A stretch of 5,452 bases of DNA from Deferribacteres bacterium JdFR-76 (lineage in GTDB: Bacteria; Zhuqueibacterota; JdFR-76), in NCBI GenBank assembly GCA_002011685.1, contig MTOL01000276.1, forward strand, positions 1-5,452, read 5' to 3'. Both the position numbers and the translations under genes were made by a program. Each line of letters begins with the position of its first letter. The first letter of the stretch is position 1. A model generated the notes under the pieces. That model saw only the letters and a list, made by a program, of their open reading frames with translations. It ran no database searches and had not been told where the DNA came from. Shown piece by piece: positions 1 through 5,279 of this stretch.

Positions 1-470
1 TGTGGTGGCGTCACAAGGCAGATCTCACGGACGCCGGCCACCTGGGCCGGAATCACATTCATCAGTACGGAGGAAGGGTAGGCCGCTTTTCCCCCCGGCA
101 CATACACCCCCACCCGGCGGAGCGGCGTCCAGTACTGGCCCACAAAATTCCGATGATCGCCAGAACGCCAGGAGCTCAGCTGCTTTTTCTCCATTTCATG
201 AAACTGCCGGATATTCTGGGCCGCCTCTTCCAGAAGCGAACGGATCTCTTCCAGCACGCCGAGGGCCTCCCTGCGTTCTTTCGAGGTTATCTGCAATTGC
301 GGGCGCGAAACACCGTCAAATTCCCGAGAAAACAGGGAAAGAGCCGCGTCTCCGTCCCGCCGCACTTTTTGCAGAATACTGGCCACAACCTGGCGAAGCT
401 GCTCGTCTTCCTGTCTTTGCGATTGTAAACAGGACTGATAATCGGCTACAGACTGAAACAGGCGGATCAT
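1..470 (-). CDS. hisD: Histidinol dehydrogenase, N-terminal part, cut by the left window edge
   Basis: HisD catalyses the last two steps of histidine synthesis, oxidising L-histidinol through histidinal to histidine with two NAD+ and a bound zinc, in the cytoplasm. The window holds 156 complete codons of a protein that is usually about 430 residues, so the zinc ligands and catalytic residues lie outside it. What is seen is a helical N-terminus with the typical RRDGDAAL...FSREFDG stretch (about residues 37-53) and the family hallmark RVGVYVPGGKAAYPSSVL from residue 119, followed by a PAQVAGV motif and the VTPP strand at the edge. The ATG at 470 is chosen because AAGGGA, which overlaps the hisG stop codon, sits just upstream. 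The gap to hisG is 11 bases, so the two genes are cotranscribed and probably translationally linked. The frame has no stop through to the edge, so it is cut by the window and not broken. Confidence 0.96.
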   Translation of the reverse strand, partial: MIRLFQSVADYQSCLQSQRQEDEQLRQVVASILQKVRRDGDAALSLFSREFDGVSRPQLQITSKERREALGVLEEIRSLLEEAAQNIRQFHEMEKKQLSSWRSGDHRNFVGQYWTPLRRVGVYVPGGKAAYPSSVLMNVIPAQVAGVREICLVTPP

Positions 471-481
471 CTTCTTTCCCT

Positions 482-1351
482 TCAGTAAATCACCTTTTTC
501 AACGGGTATTCAATAATGTCCGTCGCTCCGTGTTTTTTGAGCAGCGGGATGATCTCCCGCACCACATTTTCATTCACAATCACTTCAAGCGCCACCCAAT
601 CCGAATTAAGCAAAGGTGAGACTGTGGGTTGCTTCATCGCAGGCAAAAAATTCCGCAGCTCTTCTACCTTTTGGGAAGGAATGTTGAATTTCAGTCCCAC
701 CTTTTCCCGGGCATTCATCGCACCCTGAAGCAGCAAAGCCATATTGTTGATTTTTTTTCTTTTCTCCGGATCCTCATAACTTTTCCGGTTGGCTATGAAC
801 CGGGTGGTTGATTCCAACACCACATCCACAACACGAAGATGATTGGCCCGCAACGATGATCCGGTCTCCGTCAGTTCCACAATAGCGTCTGCCAGCGCAG
901 GTGCTTTTACTTCGGTGGCTCCCCAGGAAAATTCTACCACTGCATTTACACCGTGTTTTTGTAGATATTTCCGCGTTAGATTCACCGCTTCTGTAGCAAT
1001 GCGCTTTCCTTCCAGATCATACACAGATTGGATTGGAGAATCTTCAGGAACAGCCAGCACCCAGCGCACCGGGGATAGGCTGCTTTTGGCGTAAACCAGT
1101 TCACAGATTTCCAGGACCTCTGCATCATTTTCCTCAATCCAATCTTTTCCGGTAAGTCCAGCATCCAGAATGCCCTGTTCCACATAGCGGGCCATTTCCT
1201 GAGCCCGGAGCAGCACGGCGTCGATGGTAGGATCATCGCATGTCAGAAAATAACTCCGGCCGTTTACATAAAACCGGTACCCGGCCATCCGCATCAGTTC
1301 CAGAGTACTTTCCTGCAGACTTCCTTTCGGCAATCCCAGCTTCAATTTCAT
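482..1351 (-). CDS. hisG: ATP phosphoribosyltransferase, long (HisG-L) form
   Basis: This enzyme catalyses the first committed step of histidine synthesis, joining ATP and PRPP to give phosphoribosyl-ATP and pyrophosphate in the cytoplasm. At 289 residues it is the long form, which carries its own C-terminal ACT-like regulatory domain and does not need a HisZ partner. Visible landmarks are [12 protein letters not shown] (residues 5-16), [10 protein letters not shown] (63-72), and the PRPP-binding loop [15 protein letters not shown] (156-170). [13 protein letters not shown] follows at 178-189, and the regulatory domain runs from about 215 to the end, with QPTVSPLL at 241-248. By family knowledge this domain binds histidine for feedback inhibition. 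GGAGG at 1358-1362 lies 6 bases before the ATG and fixes the start. The gene lies downstream of a His-codon leader and terminator, so it appears controlled both by attenuation and allosterically. hisD follows after 11 bases. Confidence 0.98.
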   Translation of the reverse strand: MKLKLGLPKGSLQESTLELMRMAGYRFYVNGRSYFLTCDDPTIDAVLLRAQEMARYVEQGILDAGLTGKDWIEENDAEVLEICELVYAKSSLSPVRWVLAVPEDSPIQSVYDLEGKRIATEAVNLTRKYLQKHGVNAVVEFSWGATEVKAPALADAIVELTETGSSLRANHLRVVDVVLESTTRFIANRKSYEDPEKRKKINNMALLLQGAMNAREKVGLKFNIPSQKVEELRNFLPAMKQPTVSPLLNSDWVALEVIVNENVVREIIPLLKKHGATDIIEYPLKKVIY

Positions 1352-1511
1352 CCCAAACCTCCCTTATTTCGGCAGAAATTTGCCACCCGATTTGGCGCGC
1401 CCTTTGGATCCAAGAGACCTTTCGCTCCGTAATCATTTGCACACCGATTTTTCCCAACATTTCGCCCGGGCAGCGGAAAGAATACCGAAGAGCTCACAGA
1501 AGGCAGGGAAT
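1352..1511 (-). other. Untranslated spacer between the his attenuator and hisG
   Basis: About 160 bases separate the U-tract of the attenuator from the hisG start. The only confident element is the hisG Shine-Dalgarno sequence, GGAGG at 1358-1362. The stretch contains two short palindromes (TTGGATCCAA and GGCGCGCC on the minus strand), but I see no convincing second promoter, small gene or second terminator. Open frames that cross it are accidental: they start without a ribosome binding site and overlap the attenuator or hisG. It is presumably 5' untranslated RNA of the readthrough transcript. Confidence 0.6.
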
Positions 1512-1560
1512 AAAAAAAATCCCCGGGCCCTCTTGAGCTCTCACCTGCAGGACCCGGGGA
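1512..1560 (-). terminator. Intrinsic terminator of the his attenuator
   Basis: On the minus strand the arm TCCCCGGGTCCT (1549-1560) pairs with AGGGCCCGGGGA (1520-1531). This gives a 12-bp, very GC-rich stem with one G-U pair and a 17-base loop, followed directly by eight T residues (1512-1519). It lies between the His-codon leader peptide gene and hisG, which marks it as a conditional terminator and not an end-of-operon signal. Its loop contains the 3' arm of the competing antiterminator. The restriction-site-like appearance (CCCGGG, CTGCAG, GAGCTC, GGGCCC) comes from the self-complementarity of these arms. Confidence 0.95.
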
Positions 1561-1605
1561 AAGTTTATTTTGAAGCGCATCCCACCAGGCTACAGGTGAG
1601 AACTC
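1535..1605 (-). promoter_or_regulatory. Antiterminator pairing of the his attenuator
   Basis: On the minus strand GAGTTCTCACCTGTAG (1590-1605), which is the end of the leader peptide gene including its stop codon, pairs over 16 bp with CTGCAGGTGAGAGCTC (1535-1550), with only two G-U pairs and no bulge. The 3' arm lies mostly inside the terminator loop and shares just two bases with the terminator's 5' arm. Forming it should block the terminator by taking those two bases and because a 3-base linker cannot span a 16-bp helix. It would form when a ribosome stalls on the His codons upstream. The pairing is read directly from the sequence; the switching is inferred from known attenuators. Confidence 0.85.
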
Positions 1606-1613
1606 CCTGTAGC
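1589..1613 (-). promoter_or_regulatory. Leader-end hairpin of the his attenuator (1:2 or pause hairpin)
   Basis: On the minus strand GCTACAGG (1606-1613) pairs perfectly over 8 bp with CCTGTAGC (1589-1596), with a 9-base loop. The 5' arm begins four bases after the last of the eight consecutive His codons and would be covered by a ribosome stalled there. The 3' arm contains the leader stop codon and is also needed for the antiterminator. Without leader translation this hairpin would sequester the antiterminator arm and favour termination. It matches the 1:2 structure of classical amino acid attenuators, which also pauses RNA polymerase until the ribosome arrives. Confidence 0.8.
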
Positions 1614-1649
1614 TGAATGATGATGATGATGGTGGTGATGCTGCTTCAT
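1590..1649 (-). CDS. hisL: His operon leader peptide, eight consecutive histidines
   Basis: This 19-codon gene starts Met-Lys-Gln, continues with eight His codons in a row (1617-1640: CAT, CAC, CAC, then five CAT), and ends SATGSSHL before a TAG stop. Nine of 19 residues are His. Its product has no function of its own; translation senses charged histidyl-tRNA. It lies just after a promoter and before mutually exclusive hairpins and hisG, the arrangement of a histidine attenuator. The ATG at 1649 has a partial GGAAA nine bases upstream. A GTG at 1658 in the same frame has a better GGGAG (1668-1672) nine bases upstream, so a 22-residue form is possible. The assignment rests on composition and context, since leader peptides have little sequence conservation. 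Confidence 0.93.
   Translation of the reverse strand: MKQHHHHHHHHSATGSSHL
1617..1640 (-). repeat. Trinucleotide His-codon tract (CAT/CAC) in the leader gene
   Basis: Eight adjacent CAY codons form a short trinucleotide tract, including five perfect CAT repeats (1617-1631). Slippage in such a tract would add or remove whole His codons without shifting the frame, which could tune attenuator sensitivity. This is a sequence observation; variation between strains is not known from one window. Confidence 0.75.
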
Positions 1650-1670
1650 AATGTTCACTTTCCGTATCTC

Positions 1671-1683
1671 CCAAAAATTTTGG
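1671..1683. repeat. AT-rich palindrome at the predicted his transcription start
   Basis: CCAAAAATTTTGG is a perfect inverted repeat with 6-base arms and one central base. It covers the predicted start of transcription (near 1682) and runs into the GGGAG before the leader gene. It may be a protein-binding site or may form a weak hairpin at the RNA 5' end, but an AT-rich palindrome of this size can also arise by chance. Confidence 0.35.
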
Positions 1684-1686
1684 ATG

Positions 1687-1717
1687 CAAATATATGGGAC
1701 AGCCGCCTCAATTGCAA
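1687..1717 (-). promoter_or_regulatory. Promoter of the his operon
   Basis: Read on the minus strand there is a -35 box TTGCAA (1712-1717), a 17-base spacer and a -10 box TATATT (1689-1694), matching sigma-70 consensus at four and five of six positions. The same stretch fits the pattern described for Bacteroidota primary sigma factors: TTG (1715-1717), 20 bases, then TATATTTG (1687-1694), an exact match to TAnnTTTG. The start of transcription would be near 1682, giving a leader RNA of about 330 bases before hisG. No other candidate in the HAD-hisG gap is as good. Confidence 0.75.
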
Positions 1718-1764
1718 GATTTTTTTGAAGGATCCCCAAATTCTTCCCCCGGCTTCCATTCAAA

Positions 1765-1789
1765 GCGCACCGGCATCGTGCCGGCACGC
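1765..1789 (-). terminator. GC-rich stem-loop after the HAD gene, possible weak terminator
   Basis: On the minus strand GCGTGCCGGCA, loop CGA, TGCCGGTGCGC forms an 11-bp stem with two wobble pairs that exist only in minus-strand RNA; on the plus strand the same positions are mismatches. It starts about 27 bases after the HAD stop codon, where an end-of-operon signal is expected. Only three T residues follow, so termination may be inefficient or the hairpin may mainly stabilise the 3' end. A Rho-dependent end is also possible. Confidence 0.45.
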
Positions 1790-1816
1790 GCATGTGCGCG
1801 GCGGAATGGCCCTTAT

Positions 1817-2287
1817 TTATCTCCGCAAAGTTGCCACCAGACGCAACGGGAAACGCAACAGATCCAGCGCATCATTGACATCCGGAACCACAAGATCGGC
1901 CGACAGCAATGTTTCAGCTGCCGTGCCTTCCTTCTGGAGCACAGCAATCCCCAGCACAGCACGTTTAAGCATCAGGCTATCGTTCCGGCCGTTTCCGATG
2001 GCTACTACTCCTTTCCAGCCTAAACTTTCCACAAAATCCAGCTTGGCCCGATCCTGCCGTACCGGCTCCAGAATACGCAACCTCACGGGTAAATCCGTCA
2101 GTTCTTTATCAGCCTTACCAAAGGTGTCGGCCGTTATTACGTGAACGTCAAGCCGTTCTGCGAGTTCGCGGATGCGTGTACTCACACCGGAAACCAGATG
2201 GCCATCAACAGCAAGTGTCCCGTTAAAATCCAGAACCAAATGTTTAAGCGTCAGGGTTTTCCAGCCGGGCACGTGTATGCGGACCAC
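1817..2287 (-). CDS. Capless HAD-superfamily phosphatase, soluble P-type-ATPase-like
   Basis: The 156-residue protein has the four HAD motifs in compact order: LDFNGTL (19-25, nucleophile Asp20), ITADT (51-55, Thr53), a probable motif III Lys82, and GNGRND (98-103, Asp103 for magnesium). Only about 30 residues separate consecutive motifs, so there is no room for a cap domain, as in the soluble P-type-ATPase-like HAD group (COG4087 type). The general-acid Asp of ordinary HAD phosphatases is Asn22 here, a feature I recall as typical of this group. The physiological substrate is unknown. The start is a GTG at 2287, chosen because GAGG (2293-2296) lies five bases upstream and no ATG occurs before motif I. 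It follows the dehydrogenase stop by 9 bases, so it is in the same operon. A cytoplasmic phosphatase is likely; a role in metabolite repair would be a guess. Confidence 0.85.
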   Translation of the reverse strand: MVRIHVPGWKTLTLKHLVLDFNGTLAVDGHLVSGVSTRIRELAERLDVHVITADTFGKADKELTDLPVRLRILEPVRQDRAKLDFVESLGWKGVVAIGNGRNDSLMLKRAVLGIAVLQKEGTAAETLLSADLVVPDVNDALDLLRFPLRLVATLRR

Positions 2288-2292
2288 GGTTT

Positions 2293-2296
2293 CCTC
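2293..2296 (-). promoter_or_regulatory. Shine-Dalgarno sequence fixing the GTG start of the HAD gene
   Basis: GAGG on the minus strand directly follows the dehydrogenase stop codon and lies five bases before the GTG at 2287. This supports the GTG start and translational linkage of the two genes. Confidence 0.7.
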
Positions 2297-3163
2297 TCAT
2301 TCGGGGTCAATGGTCTGATACACGGCAGAATAATCGCCATCAGCATAACTGCGTGAGGCGGCATCTGCAAATAGCTTTTCCAGCGCCTCTACCGATGCAG
2401 AAGCCATCCCCCTGGCCTTCACCTCCTTCAGAATCAGGCGAACGTCTTTTAACATTAACCGTACGGGAAAGTTCGGGTTGCCAAAATTGCGCTCCAGAAC
2501 CCGGGGAAGTTTTTTGTCAAATGTTGGAGCATACAGTGCACTCTCACGCAAGATACGCATGAACAGATCCGTATCTACGCCCGCACGCCTCAGCATCCCA
2601 AAACTCACCGAAAACGCCACCATATGGCTTGCAATCAACTGATTGAACGCCAGCTTTAGGGTGGCTGCCTTGCCCATCTCGCCAACGTAAAGGACCTGTT
2701 TTGCGAAACTCTCAAAGATGGAGAGCAGCCGTCGGTATTGCTCCACGTCGCCTGAGACGAACACAAAGAGGTTGCCCGCCTGAGCTTCCGGAATGCTGCC
2801 CAGAACCGGTGCCTCCACATAGTTTGCTCCCAGCGTGTGCATTTTTTTGCTGAACTCGATACTTTCCTGGGGCAGGATAGTGCTCATCTGTACCAGGGTT
2901 CGCCCTTTCATGATCTCACCGGGTATCTGGGCCAAAATGCTGCGGATGGCCTCAGCATCGGACAGCATGGTAAGGACCACCGGTGCCTCTTTCACGGCGT
3001 CCGCCGGCGTACGGCAGACCACGGCCCCCTTTTCAGCAAGCCATTGTGCTTTTTCGGGCGTCCGGTTGTAAACCCACACGGAAAATCCGGACTGCAGCAG
3101 GCGGTGGGCCATGGGACGGCCCATCAAGCCCGTTCCGAGGAATGCGATATTGTGCCGTTCCAT
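2297..3163 (-). CDS. NAD(P)-dependent beta-hydroxyacid dehydrogenase (3-hydroxyisobutyrate dehydrogenase / glyoxylate reductase family)
   Basis: The 288-residue protein has the usual length and layout of the family: an N-terminal Rossmann domain and a C-terminal all-helical domain. IAFLGTGLMGRPMA (6-19) is the GxGxxG dinucleotide motif. YNRTPEK (32-38) resembles the NRT loop of NADP-preferring members. EAPVLGS (117-123) is the substrate-binding loop, close to the EAPVSGS form of glyoxylate/succinic semialdehyde reductases. GEMGKAATLKLAFN (161-174) holds the catalytic Lys170 and Asn174, and NFPVRLMLKDVRL (231-243) is the conserved C-terminal signature. It should interconvert a short hydroxyacid and its aldehyde or keto form; the exact substrate cannot be told. 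The ATG at 3163 is favoured over an upstream in-frame start at 3292 because homology begins there, GGGAG lies 7 bases upstream, and it overlaps the peptidase stop by one base (TGATG), implying translational coupling. Confidence 0.93.
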   Translation of the reverse strand: MERHNIAFLGTGLMGRPMAHRLLQSGFSVWVYNRTPEKAQWLAEKGAVVCRTPADAVKEAPVVLTMLSDAEAIRSILAQIPGEIMKGRTLVQMSTILPQESIEFSKKMHTLGANYVEAPVLGSIPEAQAGNLFVFVSGDVEQYRRLLSIFESFAKQVLYVGEMGKAATLKLAFNQLIASHMVAFSVSFGMLRRAGVDTDLFMRILRESALYAPTFDKKLPRVLERNFGNPNFPVRLMLKDVRLILKEVKARGMASASVEALEKLFADAASRSYADGDYSAVYQTIDPE

Positions 3164-5160
3164 CAGATTTCTCCCTCCCTTTCCAGCACAGTCAGAGCCC
3201 GGTCCGCCGCCTCCAGCAGCGGATCTGCAGAAATCGGCATGCCCACGGCCTTTTTCATCCAGAGATTGGGAGAAAGATTTCCCTGCGCACACATGCGCAG
3301 CATTTCCTCTCCCAAGTTCCTTCCCTTCAGGTAATGCTCAATCTGAAAAGAAATAATCATTCCCAATGGATAATCCGGAATGTAGAGTCCGCTATCAATG
3401 ATATGGGAATAAATAGCCAGAACCGGCTGATGATCTACACCGATAACGGGAGCAAAATAGCGGTTCCACACATCCACCGCGATTTCCTGTACAGCACCGC
3501 TGATTTCTGCCTCACTGGCTTCCGGATGATCATACAGCCAGTGCCAGATGGCCATATCCACCAGCGCCACCCCCGCAATCTCGAAGGCGGACCAGAAGCG
3601 GTTCAAAACATCGTACTCATCCGAAAAACGGTGCCGGGAGCCGATGCCCAGCACCTCGAGGTCTCTTTTCTGAAATGCAAATGCAAACGCTTCCGTGAAG
3701 GCCGTATTGGGAACGCCATGAAGGAGATAAAAATCCATATCGTAAAGGGAAATGACCTGCTCAACGTTGTGACCCAGCTCGTGCATGGCCACGTTAAATC
3801 CCTTGTAGTTCATTCCACCGGGTGGAACCCGTGTTCGCAGCCGCGATGGGTCCCCGCGCATCAGAGAACCCAGTGCGTGGCCCGCTCCCCGGGCAGGATC
3901 CACCTGAATATGGCAGGCGATGCGACGGGCCTCACGATCTGGAAATCCCAGTCTTTTGAGTATCTCTGGAATGTTTGCCCGAAATGCCTCCAGATCCGGA
4001 AACTGCCGGGAAACAATGGCATCCAGCTCTGCCTCTTCTGGAAGATGATCCAGTCCAAACCGGTTGTACCAGATATCGAAGGGTTCCAGTTTCCGGCCGA
4101 GGCGGCGTTCAATTGCGCGGGCCACCCGGTGCAACAGCGGGCTCTCCAGGACCGACACCAGCAGCCGCTGCATTTCCTCTTCGGAAATCTCCCGTCCTTT
4201 CTGAAATCGCCGGTCAATAAATGTCCGGCTTTCGGGAGTAAAGGCGTCTACCTCTTTTTCTGCCAGAAAAATTTCCTTCAGCGGACGATAGCGCTTTCCA
4301 CCTTCTGATACGGGCCGCAGAGTCCGTTTGCCATCCCCGTCAAATAACTTGTTTTCCCAGGGATCCCACAAATAACTGGTTGAATTGATAACGGCTTCTG
4401 GGATCTCCTGACGCACAATCCGGTCCATTATCCGGTAAATGGTTTTTTGCCGGGTCAGCGCGTTTTTCTGCGCATACAGGGCTCTGATTTCATCGCGAAG
4501 TCCCCAGTGACTGATCAGCCTTTTCTCTGCCGCGTACAGCCGATTCCGGTCCGGTCCCAGTACACGGTCCAAAAAGATGTTGTAATTGTTGACATAATGG
4601 TCCGCACGCGAATAGGCCTGTGCACGTTTTTGCTGCAGCGATCCCGGAATTCGGTCCTGAAAAAGCTCGGCCAACCGTACCTCAGCCCATTTCTCCCGCG
4701 GCCAGCTTTCCCCCAAGCGCTCTTTTTCAAAAAGCGAATGAAGCGGAAAGTTCAGCAAAACCGTAAAAGCGAGTTTGGCCCGGTAAAAATCTTCCACATA
4801 ATGAGCGAATGGGTCCACGCTGGCAAACTGCAGATCAACAGGAGAAATTTCCCCATCTTCAACCTGGATTTTCCACTGGTAGGCCAGATAGATATGGAAA
4901 GAATGGCCAAAGTAGGTTTCCAGATGGCGGTCAAATTTTTTTAGCAGTCCAGACAATCGGGCAGGGTCCGTCACAAAATATTCCCGGCAGAACCGCAAAA
5001 ATGCATCGGCCTCCCCATCCTCCTCGAACCAGCGGGCAGCCACCTGTCGCACCCCTTTTTCCGCCCTTAACCTGGCATCCTCTCCCTTCTCATTTACAAT
5101 CTGTCTGATGGCCTCTTTTTGAAGATCTTCCGATATAACAGGTGCAGATCGGGACAGCAT
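3163..5160 (-). CDS. M3-like zinc metallopeptidase (HELGH gluzincin)
   Basis: The 665-residue protein carries MHELGH at about 459-464, with zinc-binding His460 and His464 and catalytic Glu461. TEAFAF follows at 489-494, with Glu490 a likely third zinc ligand 26 residues after the second His, close to the M3 (thimet oligopeptidase/oligopeptidase F) spacing. Near the C-terminus YSHIIDSGLYIPDYPLG (584-600) resembles the M3 segment whose His and Tyr residues stabilise the transition state. The N-terminal half is charged and probably helical, as expected for the channel-forming part of such enzymes. I see no signal peptide or membrane segment, so it should be cytoplasmic and cleave peptides. The M32 carboxypeptidases are a less likely alternative. 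The ATG at 5160 is preferred because GGAGG (5167-5171) lies 6 bases before it; a start at 5184 would add 8 residues but has no Shine-Dalgarno and lies only about 10 bases from the predicted transcription start. Confidence 0.86.
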   Translation of the reverse strand: MLSRSAPVISEDLQKEAIRQIVNEKGEDARLRAEKGVRQVAARWFEEDGEADAFLRFCREYFVTDPARLSGLLKKFDRHLETYFGHSFHIYLAYQWKIQVEDGEISPVDLQFASVDPFAHYVEDFYRAKLAFTVLLNFPLHSLFEKERLGESWPREKWAEVRLAELFQDRIPGSLQQKRAQAYSRADHYVNNYNIFLDRVLGPDRNRLYAAEKRLISHWGLRDEIRALYAQKNALTRQKTIYRIMDRIVRQEIPEAVINSTSYLWDPWENKLFDGDGKRTLRPVSEGGKRYRPLKEIFLAEKEVDAFTPESRTFIDRRFQKGREISEEEMQRLLVSVLESPLLHRVARAIERRLGRKLEPFDIWYNRFGLDHLPEEAELDAIVSRQFPDLEAFRANIPEILKRLGFPDREARRIACHIQVDPARGAGHALGSLMRGDPSRLRTRVPPGGMNYKGFNVAMHELGHNVEQVISLYDMDFYLLHGVPNTAFTEAFAFAFQKRDLEVLGIGSRHRFSDEYDVLNRFWSAFEIAGVALVDMAIWHWLYDHPEASEAEISGAVQEIAVDVWNRYFAPVIGVDHQPVLAIYSHIIDSGLYIPDYPLGMIISFQIEHYLKGRNLGEEMLRMCAQGNLSPNLWMKKAVGMPISADPLLEAADRALTVLEREGEI

Positions 5161-5166
5161 GCAACG

Positions 5167-5171
5167 CCTCC
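5167..5171 (-). promoter_or_regulatory. Shine-Dalgarno sequence deciding the peptidase start
   Basis: GGAGG on the minus strand is spaced 6 bases from the ATG at 5160. It lies inside the extra codons that a start at 5184 would give, so it argues for the shorter protein. Confidence 0.75.
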
Positions 5172-5199
5172 AGATTGTTTTCATTTCAAAGTAATTTCT

Positions 5200-5228
5200 A
5201 TTCTAAAGAAAGGGCCATTTTTTTGCAA
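5200..5228 (-). promoter_or_regulatory. Promoter of the peptidase-dehydrogenase-HAD operon
   Basis: On the minus strand TTGCAA (5223-5228), a 17-base spacer and TAGAAT (5200-5205) match the sigma-70 pattern, with four and five of six consensus bases. The -35 hexamer and the spacing are identical to those of the his promoter, but this one lacks the TAnnTTTG form. Transcription would start near 5193, about 33 bases before the preferred peptidase ATG. Confidence 0.7.
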
Positions 5229-5251
5229 GTTTTTTTCTTGAACAGCATAAA
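5223..5251 (+). promoter_or_regulatory. Possible divergent promoter sharing the palindromic TTGCAA box
   Basis: TTGCAA reads the same on both strands. On the plus strand it is followed by a 17-base spacer and CATAAA (5246-5251), which matches four of six bases of the -10 consensus. Transcription would start near 5258, about 22 bases before the plus-strand ATG at 5280. The -10 box is weak, so this is a tentative call. Confidence 0.35.
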
Positions 5252-5279
5252 GAAACAGAAGTTTACATTTTCGGGCGGT

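Noticed and set aside
2..619. A 205-codon plus-strand frame at the left edge.
   Set aside because: It is antisense to hisD and the end of hisG, both of which are firmly identified by conserved motifs.
1512..1649. His-tag plus polylinker, suggesting vector contamination (eight His codons near CCCGGG, CTGCAG, GAGCTC and GGGCCC sites).
   Set aside because: The His codons belong to a leader peptide placed between a promoter and hisG, and the restriction-like sites are the self-complementary arms of the terminator and antiterminator. The flanks are ordinary chromosomal his genes.
1512..1682. A T-box riboswitch in the his leader.
   Set aside because: I found no T-box consensus (such as UGGN anticodon-binding bulge) and no specifier-loop structure; the His-codon leader explains the terminator better.
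1348..1689. A 113-codon minus-strand frame that ends in an ATGA overlap with hisG.
   Set aside because: It starts with TTG inside the -10 box, has no ribosome binding site, reads the His-codon tract as serines out of frame and passes through the terminator. The overlap with hisG is accidental.
2297..3292. An extended dehydrogenase starting at 3292 (331 residues).
   Set aside because: The extra 43 residues are a shifted reading of the peptidase C-terminus, are Gly/Ser-rich, and precede the usual start of the Rossmann fold; the ATG at 3163 has a good Shine-Dalgarno.
2983..4308. A 441-codon plus-strand frame.
   Set aside because: It lies antisense across the peptidase and dehydrogenase genes, has no recognisable domain or Shine-Dalgarno, and is explained as a shadow of their codon structure.
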